Positions 1 to 8,641 of a stretch of DNA of 64,000 bases are shown here, piece after piece. The notes under the pieces were generated by a model that was not told the origin of the DNA, did not search any database, and saw only the letters and a program-made list of their open reading frames with translations. The DNA lies in contig NZ_CP140255.1 in assembly GCF_034479615.1 (NCBI RefSeq), positions 4,278,001 through 4,342,000 of the forward strand, in the 5' to 3' direction. Position 1 is the first letter of the stretch. Every line of letters begins with the position of its first letter. Both the position numbers and the translations under genes were made by a program. This DNA is from Vreelandella neptunia (GTDB lineage: Bacteria; Pseudomonadota; Gammaproteobacteria; Pseudomonadales; Halomonadaceae).

Positions 1-2
1 CC

Positions 3-416
3 GCTGAGCGACTGCCGAACCTATTTGGGCAGCTGCACATAGAGTGGATACTGTCTCGAGATCCCGACGTCATCATTCAAACCGGGGGTGACTGGCAGGT
101 ACTAAGCAGCAGTTCAATTCCCCTGGGCTATGACGTTTCAGCGCAAGAAACCCGCGCCGCCATGCGGGAGCTGATTGCGGCGCGACCAGGGTGGTCAACC
201 CTTAAAGCGGTGGAAGAAGGCCGCGTGCATGCGCTTTGGCACCTATTCTACAACACACCCTTTCAGTTTATCGCCGTTCAGCAAGTCACAAAGTGGCTGC
301 ACCCTGAGGCCATGGCAGACCTAGACCCTGCCGCAGCCTGGCAATCCATACACGAAACCTTACTGCCTTACTCGCTAGAAGGCACCTTCTGGGCTGATTT
401 GGTACCCGCGCCATGA
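3..416 (+). CDS. C-terminal part of periplasmic metal-siderophore/cobalamin-type binding protein
   Basis: The reading frame is open from the window edge to the TGA ending at 416, so the 5' part of the gene lies outside. The visible 137 or so residues contain a typical clamp-like (TroA/BtuF/FepB class) C-terminal lobe: a segment on a DPDVII pattern followed by TGGDW, then AARPGWSTLKAVEEGRVHAL and a final helix pair. In this family the protein delivers Fe-siderophore, heme or cobalamin to an ABC permease in the inner membrane. No permease or ATPase follows on this side, so they would lie upstream. Substrate cannot be decided from the fragment. Confidence 0.75.
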   Translation, partial: AERLPNLFGQLHIEWILSRDPDVIIQTGGDWQVLSSSSIPLGYDVSAQETRAAMRELIAARPGWSTLKAVEEGRVHALWHLFYNTPFQFIAVQQVTKWLHPEAMADLDPAAAWQSIHETLLPYSLEGTFWADLVPAP

Positions 417-515
417 TGCCTTGATGTGCTTTGGTATACCTGGGAGGCACACTATTCAACCGCGTATATTATTTTGCAGAACACTTGGAACGTTGAAAAA
501 AAGCTTATGAGCTTC

Positions 516-540
516 AGGCTAGGCTAGGCTAGGCTAGGCT
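516..540. repeat. Five tandem copies of AGGCT
   Basis: The pentamer AGGCT occurs five times without interruption in the gap between the binding-protein gene and the histidine-kinase gene. The tract lies about 125 bases before the kinase start codon. A change in copy number would shift spacing by 5 bases, which is the behaviour expected of a promoter-modulating short repeat. No promoter boxes could be assigned with confidence around it. Confidence 0.85.
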
Positions 541-665
541 AAACAAATGTAGCTGGCACATAAATCGATAACAAAAACCATGCCGCCAAAGCCAACATTA
601 TTTTAAATTCAAAAGTTAGCCACAAAAACACATAGATTTGGCCATTTATTGCGAGATTAATCAGC

Positions 666-2630
666 ATGGCTAGAACCGTTTTAATGATTCGCCAGCAAAT
701 TAATCTCGGGTTTGCGCTGGTGCTGATCATGGCGCTCTTAATTATCTTCGTCGTCGTAGACTTAAGAGTAAAGCCTGATCTAATTCAGCAGCAACAGCAG
801 CAGCTTGCCGTCAACCAGGATCAGTTGATCAGCCTTATCAGCGCCAAGTTAGGCCAAACAGAACTTCTCGCCAGTACGATCGCTCTTGCCGCCTCCCAGT
901 TGCCTAAAGACGAGGCGCTGTTTAAGGCGCTGTTTCCTCCCATTATCAACAACCGCGGCGACTCGGTCATCGCCGGTGGCGGTATTTGGCCCGAGCCTGG
1001 CGCCTTTACGGAGGAAGCGCAACGACGCAGCTTCTTCTGGGCACGCTCAGCAGGCAACATGCGATACCTTGATGATTACAATGACCCAGACGGCGTGGGC
1101 TATCACACTCAACAATGGTACCAAGTCGGCCGCAATGCACCGATCGATCGCTGCAGCTGGTCAAAAGCCTATACCGATCCCTTCACCGATATACCCATGG
1201 TCACTTGCACTTTACCCATGCAGGAAAACGGCAGCTTTAGCGGCGTGGCCACCGTCGACATGAGGCTTGACGGTATCAAAGAGATACTCGCACGCTACGG
1301 CTCAGAGCAGGGTGGTTATGCCTTTGCGCTCGACTCCACAGGACAAATGCTCAGCTTTCCCCTGTCGGAAGCACAGCTTGAACATTCCGCTGGCTCACTA
1401 ATGACCGCGCGCGAACTCGGCCAGCAACTGCCCTGGCTCAGCGAGACTTTAGACCGAGCCGCCGACCTGCAAAGCCCGACGGTCGTAGCGCTACGCAACG
1501 ACGGCATTCTAGGCGAGGCAGCCTACGTTAACCTGGTAAAACATCCCCAAACCGGCTGGAGAATCGGACTCGTTGTGCCCCAGAGCCGCATGACGGCGTC
1601 GGCGGAAAGCATGGGACTCTTTTTGATGCTAGCCATTGGTGCGTTGCTGGTGATAGTAGGCATTGTGGCGGCCATCATCTCGCGCAACTTACTGGGATTG
1701 ATTCAGCAAACGACGCAACAGATTAGAGAATTAACCCATGGTGAGACCGCTCAGGCACTCGATACCGGCACGATGAACGAAATTGGCGAGCTGCGCCAAG
1801 CGGTCAATGCCTATGGCGACAAACTCAAGTCACTGCTGACCCACTTGGAAAACGTTAAAGATGAGCTGGTGCAGAGTGAAAAACTCGCCTCGCTGGGATC
1901 GCTTGTGTCGGGCATTGCCCATGAGCTTAATACGCCGATTGGCAATGCAATGATGTCATCGACGGCAATCGCGGATGCCAAGCGGCATTTCTCCAGACAG
2001 CTTAGCCACCAGGTGACGCGCAACGACCTCAACAATTTCATTGAGGATGTCGGTGAAGGCGCGGAGATCATTGAACGCAATATGGCGCGTGCAGCTGAGC
2101 TGATCGGCGCGTTTAAACAGCTCGCGGTAGACCAAGAAAGCGCCAACAGACGAGAGTTTGACCTTTATAGCCTGGTAAAAGAAGTCAACCTATCGATGCG
2201 CCCAACACTGCAGCGAACCCCGTATCGACTCGATGTCGACGTGCCAGAGGGTTTGCACTTCGACAGCTATCCGGGTGCGCTTTCGCAGGTATTGATCAAC
2301 TTGATTAACAATGCGGTTGTCCACGCTTTTAGCGAGCGTAGTCAGGGGTGTATCCAAATCACTGCCAGGGTCAGGCCCAACAATTGGGTATCCTTGAGCG
2401 TGAGCGATGATGGTTGTGGCATTCCCCTTGAGTTGCAAAAGCACATCTTTGATCCGTTTTATACTACCAAGCTAGGTCAAGGGGGCTCTGGGCTAGGGCT
2501 GCATATCACCTTCAACCTTATAACAGGTGTTCTTGGTGGCCGCATCGATGTTGATAGCGTAGAAGGAAGAGGCAGCCGTTTTACGGTCACCTTACCTAAA
2601 AGCGCCCCCCGCATCGTAGAGAGCGGATAA
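666..2630 (+). CDS. Membrane-bound sensor histidine kinase with periplasmic Cache-type sensor
   Basis: The 654-residue protein has an N-terminal membrane helix (about 8-30), a periplasmic region of nearly 290 residues with Cache-like features (YLDDYNDPDGVG, then W-Y and a DPFTD segment), a second helix near 318-340, a HAMP-like linker, and a transmitter. The phospho-acceptor box GIAHELNTPIG sits near residue 419. The ATPase domain shows NLINNAVVHAF, DDGCGIP and GGSGLGLH. The ELNTP form of the H box marks the class of kinases that often signal with a receiver/GGDEF partner. The next gene encodes such a receiver protein on the same strand 300 bases on, so the two are a likely pair. An alternative start is the ATG at 684. 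The ligand is unknown. Confidence 0.9.
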   Translation: MARTVLMIRQQINLGFALVLIMALLIIFVVVDLRVKPDLIQQQQQQLAVNQDQLISLISAKLGQTELLASTIALAASQLPKDEALFKALFPPIINNRGDSVIAGGGIWPEPGAFTEEAQRRSFFWARSAGNMRYLDDYNDPDGVGYHTQQWYQVGRNAPIDRCSWSKAYTDPFTDIPMVTCTLPMQENGSFSGVATVDMRLDGIKEILARYGSEQGGYAFALDSTGQMLSFPLSEAQLEHSAGSLMTARELGQQLPWLSETLDRAADLQSPTVVALRNDGILGEAAYVNLVKHPQTGWRIGLVVPQSRMTASAESMGLFLMLAIGALLVIVGIVAAIISRNLLGLIQQTTQQIRELTHGETAQALDTGTMNEIGELRQAVNAYGDKLKSLLTHLENVKDELVQSEKLASLGSLVSGIAHELNTPIGNAMMSSTAIADAKRHFSRQLSHQVTRNDLNNFIEDVGEGAEIIERNMARAAELIGAFKQLAVDQESANRREFDLYSLVKEVNLSMRPTLQRTPYRLDVDVPEGLHFDSYPGALSQVLINLINNAVVHAFSERSQGCIQITARVRPNNWVSLSVSDDGCGIPLELQKHIFDPFYTTKLGQGGSGLGLHITFNLITGVLGGRIDVDSVEGRGSRFTVTLPKSAPRIVESG

Positions 2631-2931
2631 TCTTTTAATGGCGCGCAGGTACAGCACCGGGCTTCAAACAGGCTAGCGCCGCCGCATATTGCTAGCCCGC
2701 TCATAAGTCACAAAAATTTACCTTTGAGTGTTAGAAACCATTAAAAATGTGCTAATTGGCGACTAAGTGGATGTTATGCTCAAATGTATTACTGCTCGCT
2801 TAATACGACCTACATGGTTGAATAGTGAGAAGCTTTTATTGAGTCTTGAAGAACCGGCATAGCCATGCGGCCCCGCCTTCTATCCATGTGTTCATAACGA
2901 CGCTTATTATTTTCATGGGAGGGTATGAAGT
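2631..2931. other. Intergenic gap between kinase and receiver protein
   Basis: I see no gene here. A purine-rich ribosome binding site (GGGAGGG) lies about 10 bases before the ATG at 2932 and supports that start. The segment is AT-richer than its neighbours and probably holds the promoter for the downstream gene. Confidence 0.4.
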
Positions 2932-5133
2932 ATGGGCGACAACAATGAGCCACTGGTGTTTGCGGAGGATATTGCCGAACTCGCAAGCCCGATGCCAGCG
3001 CCCTGGAAAATATTGATCGTCGATGATGATCCAGACGTGCACGCCGCGACCAAGCTAGCACTAAAGGGCTCATTGATCGAGGAGCGCACGCTCTCCTTTG
3101 TAGATGCCTATTCGGCAGCAGAGGGGCTTTCCCTACTGGAGCAAAACGCGGATTTTGCCGTTGCCTTGATCGATGTGGTGATGGAAAGCGACGACTCTGG
3201 CCTTAATTTGGTGCAAAACATACGAGATAAGCTCAATAACCACAGCATTCGCTTAATTTTACGCACCGGACAGCCTGGATACGCCCCGGAAAGTGACACT
3301 ATTCGTTTATACGATATCAATGACTATAAAACCAAAGCAGAGTTAACAAGGATTCGGCTATTTACCAGTGTTACCATCGCCATTCGCTCATATTCGCAGA
3401 TTAAACAGCTCGAAGCTAAACGCGATGGTTTAAAGCAAATTTTAGCGGCAACGTCCGAACTGACCAGGCTAACCAACGGGCAAAATTTTTCCTCAGTCGT
3501 CATAAAGCAGCTTTGCGCCTTATTGAAAACGGAACGGGAGTGTCTAGTTTGTGCCGCCTCACATGGGCACAACGAACCGTCCTTTATAGTCGCCGCCACG
3601 GGGCACTTTTCCAGCTGGTTAAATATGCCTTTGGCATCCCTGCCCAACGAGCGCATCCGTACCCATCTGACCCAGGCACTTAATGAAAGGCAACATTTTT
3701 TCCATGACGGCGTCTGTGTTTATTTCCCGGGAAAAGATAACCAAGCGCTAGCCGCGTTTGTCGATATGCCGCGCGCTATTTCCAGCTCAGAGCAATATTT
3801 ATTAGCCGTACTGTGTAGCAATATTGCCGTCGCCTATGAAAATTTTCAGCTATACAGATCGATTGAACAGCTCGCTTATCAAGACCCCTTAGTCTGCCTG
3901 CCCAACCGCAATGGGTTTGTTGCCGAGATAGAGCGTCAGATGAGATTAAACGCCACCACACCACAAGCCGTTGTTTTGGTGGATTTGGATAACTTTACCT
4001 ATATCAACAGCGTGCTTGATGATGCCTATGGCGACGACATTCTACGTGCGGTTGCCCAGCGCCTATGCTCACAGCTCAGTAAAAGCCTGTGTATCGCACG
4101 CGTGAGTGGCGACGTATTTGGCATATTGGGCGATGCAAGCGATTTGACTCCAGAGAGTATCGAAACCGTCTTTGCGGAACCCTTCAGACTGCACCAGAAC
4201 GAGCCGCTGCGGCTTTCCGCCACCAGCGGTTTAATTATTCTCGACAAGACATCGCGCCACGCCATGGAAATTCTCAAAAACGCAGGCGTGGCTTTAAAAC
4301 AGGCCAAGCATTTTCACCGCGGTAAAACTGTCTTATTCGCCACAGAATTAGCCGATGCTGCCCGTGATCGTATGCAGCTGTTGAGCCGTTTGCGCGTGGC
4401 GTTCTCCAGTGAGCGTTTAACGTTACACTTCCAGCCATTTATTCGCTTACACGACGGTGCCGCGATGGGGGCGGAGTGTTTGTTACGCTGGCAGACAGCC
4501 GAGGGCCAGCATATCCCACCAGATCACTTTATTCCCCTGGCTGAACAATCCGGCATGATCGTCGCACTGGGCGACTGGGTGATTCGTACCGCGCTGCGTT
4601 GGCGGGCAGGCTTAATAGGGCGCGTGGACGATACGTTCCGTGTGGCGATCAACGTCTCGCTTGTGCAACTGATAGAAGATAACTTCGTCGCCAATATACT
4701 TCATTATATTCACACGCAAGGCTTGCAGGGATATCACGTTGAAATTGAGCTAACCGAATCGATGGCGGCACATGATATTAACAGTGTTATACAAAAACTT
4801 AAGCAGATGCGAGAGCACGGTATTAGTATTGCGATTGATGACTTTGGCACGGGCTATTCGTCGCTAAGTATTTTGAGCAGCCTACCGATTGATCGACTTA
4901 AAATTGACCGTAGCTTCGTGAGTGGCGATGCTGCCAACCAACCCCATTTTGGAATAGCGCATACCGTCATAGAGCTGGCGACTAATTTGCAGATGCACAC
5001 GATTGCAGAGGGCATCGAAACCGAGAGCCAGCGTGATACCCTGCGGCAGAACGGCTGCCTGGAAGGACAAGGTTACTTATTTTCACGGCCACTTGATGAA
5101 GCGCAGTTCAACCAATGGCTGGCGCAACAATAA
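2932..5133 (+). CDS. Response regulator with DUF3369, degenerate GGDEF and EAL domains
   Basis: Four parts can be read in 733 residues. A receiver domain (about 27-150) has the acidic patch VDDDP and the likely phospho-acceptor Asp80 in LIDVV. A DUF3369-type GAF-like region follows (about 165-300). The GGDEF domain (about 310-460) has the signature changed to SGDVF, so cyclase activity is unlikely. The EAL domain (about 485-733) has ECLLRW in place of EALLRW but keeps ELTES, IDDFGTGYSS, LKIDRSF and AEGIET. The expected role is regulated hydrolysis of cyclic-di-GMP, with phosphorylation by the kinase encoded at 666-2630. Loss of the canonical Ala in EAL is a common neutral change because the metal-binding Glu is kept. 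Confidence 0.9.
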   Translation: MGDNNEPLVFAEDIAELASPMPAPWKILIVDDDPDVHAATKLALKGSLIEERTLSFVDAYSAAEGLSLLEQNADFAVALIDVVMESDDSGLNLVQNIRDKLNNHSIRLILRTGQPGYAPESDTIRLYDINDYKTKAELTRIRLFTSVTIAIRSYSQIKQLEAKRDGLKQILAATSELTRLTNGQNFSSVVIKQLCALLKTERECLVCAASHGHNEPSFIVAATGHFSSWLNMPLASLPNERIRTHLTQALNERQHFFHDGVCVYFPGKDNQALAAFVDMPRAISSSEQYLLAVLCSNIAVAYENFQLYRSIEQLAYQDPLVCLPNRNGFVAEIERQMRLNATTPQAVVLVDLDNFTYINSVLDDAYGDDILRAVAQRLCSQLSKSLCIARVSGDVFGILGDASDLTPESIETVFAEPFRLHQNEPLRLSATSGLIILDKTSRHAMEILKNAGVALKQAKHFHRGKTVLFATELADAARDRMQLLSRLRVAFSSERLTLHFQPFIRLHDGAAMGAECLLRWQTAEGQHIPPDHFIPLAEQSGMIVALGDWVIRTALRWRAGLIGRVDDTFRVAINVSLVQLIEDNFVANILHYIHTQGLQGYHVEIELTESMAAHDINSVIQKLKQMREHGISIAIDDFGTGYSSLSILSSLPIDRLKIDRSFVSGDAANQPHFGIAHTVIELATNLQMHTIAEGIETESQRDTLRQNGCLEGQGYLFSRPLDEAQFNQWLAQQ

Positions 5134-5334
5134 TAGCGTTTAACCCAGTTGAGCAGTCAAAACTCTTGGGTGCGCCACGCCTATCTCACACAGTTCCATT
5201 CTCAGACTGAAAGAAAGCATTCCATACTGAATGACGAAGAACCAACAAAGCGCTGGTCACTATGCTAATTAACGGATGACTGATGGACTTACTCGCTGCT
5301 TTTCTTTTCCAGCACAGCGATTAAATACTTTTTC

Positions 5335-5363
5335 GCTCACTGAGCAGACTCAGTGAGCATTTT
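5335..5363 (+). terminator. Rho-independent terminator after the GGDEF-EAL gene
   Basis: A perfect 10-bp stem (GCTCACTGAG / CTCAGTGAGC) with a CAGA loop is followed by ATTTTA on the plus strand. It lies 200 bases beyond the stop of the cyclic-di-GMP gene and just before the end of the convergent mvaT-like gene. Confidence 0.6.
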
Positions 5364-5417
5364 AAGGGGTAACTTTGCCATGCTGGCGCTGCCACCCCGA
5401 AGTAAATATCAGTTTTA

Positions 5418-5807
5418 TTACTCGGTTACTTTCACAACCCAACTGACAACTTCTTCATTACCAAATTCAGCCTTCCACTCTTGGATGACTTTGTTATTGC
5501 CGCCACGGGTTTCTACCGTTTCGCCAGTGTGTGGGTTTTTGTATACCTTCAAAGGGCGTTTTTTACGACCATCTGTACTGCTTGTGCTTACCTTGCCAGC
5601 TTTTGCTGGTTTAGAGCGGTAAGATGGGTCAAGCATTTCACATACATCGCGCGCTAATTTGCCGTGCTCCGTCATAAGTGCTTGTAGTCTTTCTTTGAAT
5701 TCAAGCTCTGCTTTTAGCTCACTGTTATTTTCCAACGCTTGCAGCTCTTCCTGCAGTTGCTTCAACATCTGTTCTTTTTTGAGATAATCACTCAGTACTG
5801 ACGCCAT
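5418..5807 (-). CDS. MvaT-like H-NS family nucleoid protein
   Basis: This 129-residue protein has a charged coiled-coil N-terminal half (about 5-60) and a C-terminal DNA-binding part with RPLKVYKNPHTGETVETRGG then NNKVIQEWKAEFG. That is the pattern of Pseudomonas MvaT/MvaU (about 120-125 residues), functional analogues of H-NS. Such proteins oligomerise through the coiled coil and silence AT-rich, often horizontally acquired DNA. A gene for it next to a series of accessory blocks is therefore suggestive, although mvaT-like genes are also core genes. The start is supported by an AGGAAT-type site upstream of the ATG at 5807. Confidence 0.88.
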   Translation of the reverse strand: MASVLSDYLKKEQMLKQLQEELQALENNSELKAELEFKERLQALMTEHGKLARDVCEMLDPSYRSKPAKAGKVSTSSTDGRKKRPLKVYKNPHTGETVETRGGNNKVIQEWKAEFGNEEVVSWVVKVTE

Positions 5808-5959
5808 AGTCTACATTCCTATATTTTTTTAAAATTTAAGATAAACCTTAAATATATATCCTGAGCATTATAGCTTTAATATCGTCTTTGAGAAAAGGAA
5901 AGCTCAAGTTTGAACGTTGAAGATGGGCCGCGCCATTTGGTCACACCCCATATAGGGCC

Positions 5960-6035
5960 TGTGAGAAATCGCAGATCCTTTTTGTAATCTGGCGCGCCCT
6001 GGAGAAGCTAACCTGCAACTCTCGTATCGGAGACT
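5960..6035 (-). other. Decayed tRNA-Arg 3' end with terminator-like hairpin (copy A)
   Basis: Read on the minus strand, 5990-6035 aligns with the 3' portion of a tRNA-Arg. The last ten bases before CA are GGGCGCGC-C, and upstream the T-arm-like GCAGGTT and an anticodon-region TCCGA remnant are present with a one-base gap and several mismatches. Beyond the CCA lies a weak hairpin resembling the strong one at 20906-20931. The T-loop consensus is broken, so this is a remnant. It matches the cleaner fragment at 35534-35580 and is read as an old attachment-site scar. Confidence 0.45.
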
Positions 6036-6060
6036 GGTTTCAGCCGCTAGCGGCTGAACC
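6036..6060. repeat. Near-perfect palindrome
   Basis: GGTT and AACC flank a perfect 18-base palindrome (TCAGCCGCT and its complement); one extra T breaks the full symmetry. It lies directly next to the tRNA remnant in a gene-free stretch of 569 bases (5808-6376). Neither strand shows a T-tract, so it is not an obvious terminator. It could be a recombination or protein-binding site. Confidence 0.5.
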
Positions 6061-6178
6061 GTTCTACACAGGTTGCATACAAAAAAGCCCCAATAAGGCT
6101 GAGGAACGATACTGGATAAACTATAAACCGGTAGCCGACCTTACTTTGCCACTAAAGTCCACCAACACACTCATTCAT

Positions 6179-6217
6179 CAAAAACGATCCAAGACGTCGA
6201 CTGACGTCTTGGATCGT
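6179..6217 (-). terminator. Terminator of the first GlxA-type regulator
   Basis: A perfect 15-bp stem (6184-6198 with 6203-6217) and a 4-base loop are followed on the minus strand by TTTTT. It lies 160 bases beyond the stop codon of the minus-strand regulator gene ending at 6377. Confidence 0.75.
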
Positions 6218-6376
6218 GGCTTGATGTTCAGAGGTAGTGTGCAAACTACCGATGCTATGCCCAATCCCAGATAAGGCCTACTCAAATCGAATACTGAGCC
6301 TCAAGTAGCATAATATTGATTCGATCTTTCGTAGCAAAATAGCGATAGCAATGACGCTTGCCAAATCCTGCGCGCC

Positions 6377-7420
6377 TCAGAGATCAGGCGTCTCAATATG
6401 CAGATACCGCTCGGCATCTAAGCGCTTATCAGCAGTGGCACTGGGAGCTTCACCAAAGCGTTTCCGGTAGGCTCGAGTGAAATGTGCAGGCTGGGTAAAG
6501 CCGGTGGCCAAGGCCGCCTCGGTCACCAGGATGCGGCTATCGGCGAGTAACTGGCGTGCCCGGTCTAGCCTCATTCCTAGGTAACACTGCTGAGGAGTCT
6601 CGTCAAAGTGGCGCCTAAATAACCGTGTTAGTTGACGCTGCGATTGCCCTACCAATTTACACACCTCTGGGATAGGTAGCGCCTGAAACAAGTTGGCCTC
6701 CATTACCGCCAGCGACTGCACCACACTGCGCGGCAGATCCCCGTAGTGTTGCCGTGGAGTCTCAACGCCATTGCCGCTTGGCCTCTCGTGAATCAATTGC
6801 CGTCCCACAGCATCGGCCAGGGCAGGGCCATAGGCATTCTCTATCCATGCTAGCATCATGTCGATGCTCCCCGCTCCACCAGAGCCAGTCAGACGCATAG
6901 CGTCGAACTCGTAATGGGCCGGACTAATCTCCAACGCTGGGAACTCTCGACGAAAGCCCGGCACGCTCTCCCAATGCAATGCCACACGATGACCGGCCAA
7001 TACGCCCGCTCGCGCCAATATGAAGGGCGCCGTATCCAGCCCACCCAGCCAACCACCGTGAGCGGCAATTCGGCGCAGCACAGCGCGATCCTGTGAGCGC
7101 ACCGTTGCCTCCGCATCGTAAGAAGAAACCACCATCAGGTGTGACGAGTCCTCCAGCGACGATAATGCGCCGTCTACGTCGATGCGAACCCCGTTACTGG
7201 CCACCACAGCATCGCCATCGGCAGAGAGCAGCCTCCAGGCAACGAGGTCGCGGCCGAAACGATTAGCCACACGCAGCGGCTCAAGTAGGCCGAATAGTGT
7301 CAGCATGGAGAAACGCGGTACTAGCCATACATTCAGAGTGTGCTCGGCTTGCTCTGGGGTCAGCAGGGGTGGCGAATCAGGGCGCGGATATGGCCATGGG
7401 GCGTTAGTAACATCAATCAT
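6377..7420 (-). CDS. GlxA family AraC-type transcriptional regulator
   Basis: The product is a DJ-1/PfpI-like amidotransferase-fold sensor domain (about 20-190: PRFSMLTLFGLLEPLRVANRF, then GGWLGGLDTAPFILARAG and ALHWE) followed by an AraC-type double helix-turn-helix (about 235-335: VCKLVGQSQRQLTRLFRRHF, ATGFTQPAHFTRAYRKRFG). I chose the ATG at 7420, since the longer frame adds an unrelated hydrophobic segment lying over the divergent promoter. Pseudomonas relatives of this architecture (ArgR, GbdR, CdhR) control arginine, betaine and carnitine catabolism. It is divergent from the dioxygenase gene at 7523 and probably controls that catabolic operon. Confidence 0.87.
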   Translation of the reverse strand: MIDVTNAPWPYPRPDSPPLLTPEQAEHTLNVWLVPRFSMLTLFGLLEPLRVANRFGRDLVAWRLLSADGDAVVASNGVRIDVDGALSSLEDSSHLMVVSSYDAEATVRSQDRAVLRRIAAHGGWLGGLDTAPFILARAGVLAGHRVALHWESVPGFRREFPALEISPAHYEFDAMRLTGSGGAGSIDMMLAWIENAYGPALADAVGRQLIHERPSGNGVETPRQHYGDLPRSVVQSLAVMEANLFQALPIPEVCKLVGQSQRQLTRLFRRHFDETPQQCYLGMRLDRARQLLADSRILVTEAALATGFTQPAHFTRAYRKRFGEAPSATADKRLDAERYLHIETPDL

Positions 7421-7422
7421 GA

Positions 7423-7456
7423 CCAATATAATCAAACATATGGCCAATACTATCAA
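7423..7456. promoter_or_regulatory. Direct repeats, candidate AraC-type operator
   Basis: CCAATATAATCAA (7423-7435) and CCAATACTATCAA (7444-7456) are identical at 11 of 13 positions and lie 21 bases apart, two helical turns. They occupy the 102-base space between the divergent glxA-type regulator and dioxygenase genes. Two direct half-sites on one face of the helix are what AraC-family dimers bind. Which of the two regulators in this block binds here cannot be told. Confidence 0.5.
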
Positions 7457-7522
7457 GTCATGTTGAATTGGGGCAGTTACCATAGATTTAGTTCCATTAA
7501 CATAAACTATGGATGCGCTGCC

Positions 7523-8641
7523 ATGACTCATGTCATTACTCAGGCCAATCGCCAACGCCTCGTCCTTAACCACCAGGATCATAAGTACGAATTTACTGCC
7601 TTATGGCTACGCGAACGCAGCCCCGATGATGCAACCAGAGACCCCTATACCGGCCAACGCCTGATCGAAGCTGCTGAGATACCGCTTGATTTGGCCATTG
7701 AGAGAGCCGAAGCCTCTGATGAAGAGCTAACACTGAATTTCAGTGATGGTCACAGCACTACGTTTACGCTTGCAACACTGTTTGACAAGCAGACCAGCGA
7801 TTCACCCCGGCAACTTTGGGATGCCGCGCAGGCGCCAATCTCCGAGGCCAACTTCGCCACCGCCCTTGAGGATGACTCGGCGCTGCTGGACATGCTCGAT
7901 GCGCTACATCGAAACGGCTTTGTCATCGTCTCGGGAGTGCCCGCCGATAGCGACGGCATGCAACCACTCATCGATCGCATTGGCCCGCTAAGACGCACCA
8001 ACTGGGGCGGCATCGCCGACGTCAAGTCGGTGGCCAACGCCTACGACCTGACCATGACTCAGCGCGGCTTAGAGCCCCATACCGACAACCCCTACCGGGA
8101 TCCTATTCCCGGCTATATTTGGTTGCATTGCCTGGCCAATGCCGCCGAGGGCGGCGACAGCACCTTGGCCGATGGCTTTATGGCGGCGCGCCTGCTTCGC
8201 CAGCGCGACCCAAGCGCCTACGCCTGTCTCACTCGGGTAACACCCAGCTTTCGCTATTGCGACGCCGATACCTATCTGGAAAGTGAAGGCCCTTTGATCG
8301 AGCTGGACAGCAGAGGCGAGCCCGTCCGGGTGCGCTACTCCAACCGTACCGAATACATTCCAGCGCTGCTCGCGAAAGAGTTAGAGGCTTACTATGCCGC
8401 CCGCAAAGCCTTCTATGAGTTGATCACTGGCGAAGAACTAACCCTGCACCTGAAGCTCGATCCAGGCCAGATGCTGATTATCGATAACTATCGTCTGTTG
8501 CACGGGCGCAGCGCTTTCCAACTCGCCGGCGGCGTACGCCATATGCGTCAAGGTTATGTCGATCGCGACAGCACCACCAGCCGTCGTCGCGTGCTGCAAC
8601 AGCGGCTCACCAACCCACAGAGCCAAGGAGAACCCGCATGA
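7523..8641 (+). CDS. Gamma-butyrobetaine-hydroxylase-like Fe(II)/2-oxoglutarate dioxygenase
   Basis: The start at 7523 gives 372 residues; the open frame upstream overlaps the regulator gene and is not needed. An N-terminal DUF971-like domain (FTALWLRERSPDDATRD) precedes a TauD/TfdA catalytic domain. The iron ligands are visible as H-x-D in LEPHTDNPYRDPIPGY and the distal His in YRLLHGRSAF. Relatives include gamma-butyrobetaine hydroxylase and TmpA, which hydroxylates trimethylaminoethylphosphonate. Its stop overlaps the start of the HD-domain gene by 4 bases, the same pairing as PhnY-PhnZ and TmpA-TmpB. The actual substrate is not known; a quaternary-ammonium or guanidinium zwitterion is my inference. 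Confidence 0.85.
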   Translation: MTHVITQANRQRLVLNHQDHKYEFTALWLRERSPDDATRDPYTGQRLIEAAEIPLDLAIERAEASDEELTLNFSDGHSTTFTLATLFDKQTSDSPRQLWDAAQAPISEANFATALEDDSALLDMLDALHRNGFVIVSGVPADSDGMQPLIDRIGPLRRTNWGGIADVKSVANAYDLTMTQRGLEPHTDNPYRDPIPGYIWLHCLANAAEGGDSTLADGFMAARLLRQRDPSAYACLTRVTPSFRYCDADTYLESEGPLIELDSRGEPVRVRYSNRTEYIPALLAKELEAYYAARKAFYELITGEELTLHLKLDPGQMLIIDNYRLLHGRSAFQLAGGVRHMRQGYVDRDSTTSRRRVLQQRLTNPQSQGEPA

